Positions 59,850 to 64,000 of a stretch of DNA of 64,000 nucleotides are shown piece after piece. Within the stretch, counting starts at the first letter, position 1; every line of letters starts with the position of its first letter. The stretch is from Palsa-504 sp963787645 (GTDB lineage Bacteria > Actinomycetota > Actinomycetes > Streptosporangiales > Streptosporangiaceae): NCBI GenBank assembly GCA_963787645.1, contig CAWBDS010000002.1, positions 930,001 to 994,000 of the forward strand, given 5' to 3'. Under the pieces are notes generated by a model. That model was not told where the DNA came from and ran no database searches. It saw only the letters and a program-made list of their open reading frames with translations. The position numbers and the translations under genes are program-made.

Positions 59850-60578
59850 ATGGTCGTCAACACTGCAGAGGATGGCCGCGACGACGGCACTGACGATCCG
59901 CTGGCGGCCGGCTACCCGGACCGTGATCATGCGGGACAGGAGGGCGCTCAGGTGAGCGTCCCCGGCACGACCGGGATTTCCCGGCGGTTCCCTGCAGTGA
60001 ATCCTGCCGCCGCGCCCCAGGTAGCGGGAGTCACAGCAGCGTTCGCGTCGGCTATCGCCATCCGGCGGCGGAACGAGGCGAAACGCCCGCGGCTCCAGCG
60101 CTGGGCCGGCGCATTGCCGCGCCGGCGGGCCGAGGAGGATTTCACCGTCAGGACTGGTGCACTCGTTGCGGGAACGCTCGCGCACTTGCTGGTGGCCGGG
60201 GCGATGACGGGGATGCAAAGGTACCAGGACCGGAAGGCACGGATCGGCGATGCCCGGATGATCTGCCAGGTAGTCGGGGTCGCCGCCCGGGCGCCAGACG
60301 GCTCCATCCCAGCTGACAGCCGCGTAGTTCTCGAGTCCGCCCTGAAAGGCACGGGCCTCGGGGACAAGATCCGCAACCGCCTGCTGGCTGAGCCGCTTCC
60401 GATGGCTGTCGGTGACCTGGAACCCTTCCCGCTTAAGGGCGAGTTGCTGGAAGTGGTCCCCATGATCGCATTCAGCGCCATGGCTGAGGCAGCCGGCCTG
60501 AGACGAGGCGGCCGGCCGGATGCCCTCCTTGCTGCGCCGTATCGGCCTGCCGCGACCGACGGCCGAAGCAATGGCTGA
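59850..60578 (+). CDS. Unknown protein with one hydrophobic segment, first part (possibly TerB-like)
   Basis: Start at ATG 59850, nine bases after GGAGG (a GTG at 59844 is closer). A disordered 60-residue head is followed by RTGALVAGTLAHLLVAGAMT (weakly hydrophobic) and by MICQVVGVAARAPDGSIPAD and GELLEVVPMIAFSAMAEAAG. The A-x-x-DG-x-I pattern with flanking helices recalls TerB/DUF533-type helical domains, but this is weak. After about 60500 the frame degenerates to low-complexity sequence while the overlapping next frame looks like a natural continuation, so a frameshift may split one gene of about 370 residues. Confidence 0.5.
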   Translation: MVVNTAEDGRDDGTDDPLAAGYPDRDHAGQEGAQVSVPGTTGISRRFPAVNPAAAPQVAGVTAAFASAIAIRRRNEAKRPRLQRWAGALPRRRAEEDFTVRTGALVAGTLAHLLVAGAMTGMQRYQDRKARIGDARMICQVVGVAARAPDGSIPADSRVVLESALKGTGLGDKIRNRLLAEPLPMAVGDLEPFPLKGELLEVVPMIAFSAMAEAAGLRRGGRPDALLAAPYRPAATDGRSNG

Positions 60579-60975
60579 GAGGCTGGTGGAGGAATACAGC
60601 AGCAGGCACATGATATTGTCCGACTATTACGCGCAGCTGGCTTCCCCGGCATCAGGCCGGCCGGTCCCGCTTCATCTGCCAGTCTCCGAGATAACCGCGG
60701 TCACCGAGTCCGTCATAGCGCGTAATCCGAATGAGCTAGCGCGCCAGGACACCCGCCAGGCGTTCGCGACGCTTATCCTGAGAGGCATCCGGGCCACCCT
60801 GGTCTCAGGCGTACGACTCAACCCCCGAGCGTTGACCGCCGTCCGGATGATTGCCGAGTTTTTCGGGGAGGAAGCACCGGCTTCGCCCGGACCTATCACT
60901 ATCCCCCCGCACCGCGGCGTCGAGCCCATAGCGCCGGCGCGGATACCGGCCACGTCTCCGGAGAAGCCGAAGTAA
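60520..60975 (+). CDS. Unknown protein, second part of the frame at 59850-60578
   Basis: 151 residues without a ribosome site before the ATG at 60520. It is helical: RPTAEAMAERLVEEYSSRHM, YYAQLASPASGRPVPLHLPV and RQAFATLILRGIRATLVSG, with a proline-rich tail (PATSPEKPK). The lack of an initiation signal and the smooth continuation from the preceding frame (AFSAMAEAAGL, then DEAAGRMPSLLRRIGL) suggest a one-base shift near 60500. No family recognised. Confidence 0.45.
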   Translation: MPSLLRRIGLPRPTAEAMAERLVEEYSSRHMILSDYYAQLASPASGRPVPLHLPVSEITAVTESVIARNPNELARQDTRQAFATLILRGIRATLVSGVRLNPRALTAVRMIAEFFGEEAPASPGPITIPPHRGVEPIAPARIPATSPEKPK

Positions 60976-61028
60976 CCAGCACCTATTTATATGCGAGTGA
61001 ACCGGCTTACGGATGGGCAGCGGACAAT

Positions 61029-61292
61029 ATGAAAAACTACCATAACATCACGCTCCATATGGACGGAACAGTACAAGATCCTGTCATGCGTAACACACCT
61101 AGTAAAGAACTCCGCGAAGAGCCGCTCAACAATAATGGGCAGAACTTGCGCACTCTCATCGGCATGACCGGACGTTCTCGGCTAGTAGTTTCCCTCAGGC
61201 TGCGGCCTTTTGGCGCCCGATCCCGCGTACATATATACCCTTTTGCGGACATGGCGCGGCTTTGGCCTGGAGCCCTTTTTGATGTCGACTGA
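61029..61292 (+). CDS. Short unknown ORF, low GC
   Basis: 87 residues, starting MKNYHNITLHMDGTVQDPVM, in a stretch with much lower GC and codon use unlike the rest of the window. No ribosome site, family or membrane segment is seen. It may be foreign DNA or non-coding. Confidence 0.25.
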   Translation: MKNYHNITLHMDGTVQDPVMRNTPSKELREEPLNNNGQNLRTLIGMTGRSRLVVSLRLRPFGARSRVHIYPFADMARLWPGALFDVD

Positions 61293-61683
61293 TCGGATCG
61301 GTTCTGCCGCCGGGGAGCTTCGCCCGGTGGCGCGGCGTCACGTTCCGGTGACACGCGAGGGAGGCGCAACGAGCCCGCCGCAGCGGTGGATTACCTGGCG
61401 CGCTATTCGATCTCTTCGGCTCCTCTGGAGTAGTTGTCGCCCGGAAATCGCTCCGGGAACTGCTGACGCCAGCGTTCGTCCCACCGCTGATGCGCTAACA
61501 CGGCCGGACGTTGCGTCTGACCGGATGATCGGGCCCGCGTACCCGGCGACGCCACCTTCAATACGGCTGAGTGCGGACGGCGGCATGACAGGATGTCGTG
61601 ATTGGCCTTGTGGGAGGATGTAACGGCTGGGAGAACTATTCTGCGGATGGCTCCGAGATCGGCGAGAAAGGGCCAGCTACGTC
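61293..61683. other. Stretch without a convincing gene
   Basis: Several overlapping short frames exist on both strands, but none has a ribosome site and recognisable family together. One frame contains GALFDLFGSSGVVVARKSLR and then LTPAFVPPLMR before a stop at about 61498, which may be a scrap of a former gene. I see no RNA gene or repeat here. Confidence 0.5.
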
Positions 61684-61866
61684 GTGATCGCTCTGGACAG
61701 CAACGTGCATATCTTCGCGCGCCCGCACCGGCGAGGAGAACTGGTCCGGTGCTTCGAGACGGTCCTTAGCAGCCCTGTACGGACCGTCGAGTTCCCGGGC
61801 ATCGATCAGCCGATGCTCGTGGTCAGTTTGTGTCCATTCAGGGGTTATCGGTCCATGGCAATGTGA
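61684..61866 (+). pseudogene. Truncated VOC-superfamily-like gene fragment
   Basis: A GTG-started frame reads VIALDSNVHIFARPHRRGEL, then VRCFETVLSSPVRTVEFPGI and DQPMLVV, which looks like the first repeat of a glyoxalase/VOC domain. It then runs into unrelated residues (SLCPFRGYRSMAM) and stops, so most of the domain is missing. I consider it a remnant; the family match is from pattern recognition only. Confidence 0.35.
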
Positions 61867-61915
61867 GACGGAGGTGCGGGGCGGTCGCTGGCATCGGGCG
61901 TCGCGGACATAATGA

Positions 61916-62806
61916 GTGTTCGTGGCCGAGGCTCCCGATCGCTGGCACCGGTGGCTGCTTGATGTGCGGTTTGGCGGCGATCCTGCAGCGCGTGCGCAAG
62001 CCCTGAGCGAGCGGTTGTACCCGGTTCGTGACAAGGTGCTGGACAAGGCCCGGCTGCGGCCCGGTGACACCGTGCTGGATGTGGGTGCCGGTGACGGCCT
62101 GATTGCCTTCGGCGTGCTGGACCGGCTCAGTCCGGCGGGCCGGGTGATCTTCTGCGACATCTCCCAGGACCTGCTTGACCACTGCCAGGAGGCGGCCTGC
62201 GCCGAGGGGGTGCTGGAAAGGTGCGCTTTCGTCCGGGCCTCGGCTGATGCGCTGGATGGCATCGCGGATTCGTCGGTGGATGTTGTTACCACCAGGGCGG
62301 TGCTTGTTTACGTGAAGGACAAGGCAGCAGCGCTGGGGGAGTTCTACCGGGTGCTGAGACCCGGCGGGCGGATCAGCTTGGCCGAGCCGGTCAATGCGCT
62401 GATGGACGTCTTTAGCCCGGACCGGTTCATCGGTTACGACATCACCCCGGTCAAGGCACTGGCCGCCAAGGTGCAGGCGCTGTATGAGTCCATCCAGCCG
62501 CCAGGCACCGATCCGATGGTTGACTTCGACGAGCGTGACCTGCTGCGGCATGCCGAGCATGCCGGGTTCCCCGTGATCGATCTTGAATTGCGGCTGACCG
62601 TGAAGAAGGCCCGGCGGCCGCTCCCGTGGGAACGGTTCCTGCGCACATCGGGCAACCCGCTGATCCCGCCCGTGGGCAAGGCCCTTGACCGGACTCTCAG
62701 CCCGGCAGAGGTCACTGAGTTCGCCAGCTACCTCAAGCCGCTGGTGGAATCGGGGACCGGCATAGAACGCCGGGCGTTCGCCTACCTGACCGCCGCTAAG
62801 GAGTAG
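61916..62806 (+). CDS. SAM-dependent methyltransferase (UbiE/Methyltransf_11-like)
   Basis: 296 residues from GTG 61916 or GTG 61922. The SAM site is GDTVLDVGAGDGLIAFGVLD, followed by GRVIFCDISQDLLDHCQEAA, VDVVTTRAVLVYVKDKAAAL and RVLRPGGRISLAEPVNALMD. The C-terminal 120 residues (DERDLLRHAEHAGFPVIDLE and later) form a substrate domain like those of small-molecule methyltransferases. It is intact despite the debris around it. The substrate is unknown. Confidence 0.85.
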   Translation: MFVAEAPDRWHRWLLDVRFGGDPAARAQALSERLYPVRDKVLDKARLRPGDTVLDVGAGDGLIAFGVLDRLSPAGRVIFCDISQDLLDHCQEAACAEGVLERCAFVRASADALDGIADSSVDVVTTRAVLVYVKDKAAALGEFYRVLRPGGRISLAEPVNALMDVFSPDRFIGYDITPVKALAAKVQALYESIQPPGTDPMVDFDERDLLRHAEHAGFPVIDLELRLTVKKARRPLPWERFLRTSGNPLIPPVGKALDRTLSPAEVTEFASYLKPLVESGTGIERRAFAYLTAAKE

Positions 62807-62827
62807 CCGTCCAGCGCACGACCCACG

Positions 62828-63049
62828 GTGGCGAGCCGCTCTTACCGCGTGCAAGACAGGAGCGCCGGGGTGCCGGCCGCCGGGCAGGGCAAGAGAGGCC
62901 GCCTCATCGGCTCGGCGGTGGAGGCCCTGCATGCCGGCACCTTTGCGGCCGCGGCGCTGACCGCCGCGGGGGCACCTGCCGTCGCTGGTGACTGGCCTGC
63001 CCGCTGGAGCCTGGGCAGGGACAAGGATCTCCCCAGCCGCTGGAGGTGA
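62828..63049 (+). other. Short frame of unknown origin between methyltransferase and transposase
   Basis: A 73-codon frame with RLIGSAVEALHAGTFAAAAL and TAAGAPAVAGDWPARW looks protein-like in the middle but has no ribosome site or recognised family. It may be a remnant of the DNA into which the IS66-type element inserted. Confidence 0.25.
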
Positions 63050-63103
63050 CACGCGGCGGGTGGTGGTTGAAGCTTTAGCCGGGGTTGACCATGATCGGGG
63101 CTT

Positions 63104-64000
63104 GTGTCTTGTGATGCGCCCGGCGTGCCCGCTGGCAGCGGAGATCAGCGTGCGCTGGTTGCCCGGCTGCGGGCTGTCATCGAGGCCAAGGACACCGAGA
63201 TCGGCGTGCTGCGGGGCGAGCTGGAGGCCTCCCGGGAGCAGTCCCGGCGGCTGGAGCTGAGGGTGGCGGAGCTGGAACGCCGTCTTGGGCAGGACAGCAC
63301 GACCTCGGGGACGCCGCCGTCGAAGGATCCGGTCGGGGCACGGGAGCGGCGCAAGGCCGAGCGCGCGAAGCAGCGGCAGTCCTCGGAGCGGGAACGCCGC
63401 AAGGACCGTAAGCGCGGCGGCCAGCTCGGGCATCCCGGCGCGGGGCTGCCGCGGGACCCGGATCCGGACGAGCGGGCAGAGATGCCGCCGCCGGCGGAAT
63501 GCTCGCGGTGCGGGGCCGGCCTGGACGCCGTGCTGCACCGCTCGGGGACGTGGTGGTCGCAGGTCCGGGACGTGCGCATCGCCAGTTTCGTGACCGAGTA
63601 CCTGCTGCCGTTGCTGACCTGCCCGTGCTGCGGGAAGGTCAGCGCCGCGGCGGCCCCGCCGTGGGCGTACCCGGGCAGCGTGTCCTACGGGCCGGGGATC
63701 AACACCGCCGCGGTGCTGCTGTCCTCCTACGGCAACGTGCCGGCCGAGCGGACCGCGAACCTGATCGGCATGCTGCTCGGGGTGCCGGTCTCGCCCGGGT
63801 TCGTGGATCTGGCCAGTGAGCGGCTCTCGGCCCGGCTGCAGGACGCCGGGTTCGATGACGCCATGCAAGCCGCCCTGGGCAACGAGCCGGCGCTGGCGGC
63901 CGATGAGACGCCCGTCAACCTGACCGACCCGCACGCCGGGCTGGCAGAGCAGGACGCAGGGGCGCCGCACGTGCTGGTGATCCGCACCCCGCACCAGGGG
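63104..64000 (+). mobile_element. IS66-family transposase, 5' part (runs off window)
   Basis: From a GTG at 63104 (or 63125) the frame stays open to the last base. A leucine-zipper-like helix (VIEAKDTEIGVLRGELEASR, LELRVAELERRLGQDS) is followed by the S/T-S-x-x-PS-x-D segment TTSGTPPSKDPVGARERRKA, a KRGGQLGHPGAGLPRDPDPD motif, a zinc-ribbon (ECSRCGAGLDAVL and LLTCPCCGKVSA) and the start of the DDE catalytic domain with the first acidic motif (LAADETPVNLTDPHAG). This is the architecture of long IS66 TnpC transposases. No left terminal repeat could be fixed. No tnpA/tnpB accessory gene is seen upstream. Confidence 0.85.

Noticed and set aside
61838..63994. 718-codon minus-strand open frame over the methyltransferase and transposase
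   Set aside because: The opposite strand encodes two recognisable families over the same interval; the minus frame is arginine/glycine-rich noise from high GC.

Overview
This window is high-GC DNA with actinobacterial hallmarks: a WhiB-like regulator, ANTAR-domain proteins, a SigB/SigF-type sigma factor with PP2C/STAS/kinase partner-switching proteins, a GTP-type PEP carboxykinase, a PaaX regulator, and a paired clpP operon beside a PopR/ClgR-like regulator as in Streptomyces. It is chromosomal DNA of an Actinomycetota member, probably a Streptomyces/Streptosporangiales-type soil organism; I cannot name the genus. No rRNA, tRNA or CRISPR array was seen.

1-18.2 kb: stress signalling. CBS protein (cut by the window edge), HhH-GPD glycosylase, DUF3040-like and GAF-ANTAR proteins, two SpoIIE-type phosphatases, small membrane stress proteins, a sigma factor divergent from a WhiB protein, a 1332-residue hybrid kinase with six HAMP units, an unusual aldehyde dehydrogenase-like protein, hemerythrin, a glycosyltransferase, and an RsbV/RsbW-like pair. 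Together these are most parts of a partner-switching general stress response.

18.2-29.9 kb: mixed metabolic and accessory genes with visible decay. There are methyltransferase and tyrosinase pseudogenes, a cluster of DnaA-box-like sequences (20956-21040), a frameshifted bcp peroxiredoxin, a TetR/MFS efflux pair with matching operators, a trmO remnant followed by a 15-bp tandem repeat, and an EamA/CGNR pair flanked by a 29-bp inverted repeat.

29.9-44.5 kb: aromatic catabolism. An HpaB-type monooxygenase, aryl-CoA ligase, non-canonical crotonase, acyl-CoA dehydrogenase, fused FAD monooxygenase/old-yellow-enzyme (2-aminobenzoyl-CoA or salicylyl-CoA type), RidA-like protein, PaaX regulator and cyclase-family hydrolase form a coherent aerobic CoA-thioester pathway, most probably for anthranilate (2-aminobenzoate). 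The lower-pathway enzymes lack canonical residues in ways that fit a CoA-thioester, ring-opening role.

44.6-58.2 kb: housekeeping and stress genes: membrane sensor-like protein, DsbA-like protein, carbonic anhydrase, PEPCK, MpaB-like oxygenase, GNAT and nucleotidyltransferase proteins, a MacB-type ABC exporter, and a PopR-like regulator convergent with a two-gene clpP operon. A PopR-type double palindrome lies in the clpP promoter, and the second ClpP lacks its catalytic serine. A GH5 hydrolase is divergent from clpP.

58.3-64 kb: accessory island with an AbrB/RelE-like toxin-antitoxin pair, truncated genes, unknown ORFs, a methyltransferase and the 5' part of an IS66-family transposase running off the window. 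At least three otherwise intact genes carry single-base frameshifts, which may be real lesions or uncorrected assembly indels.
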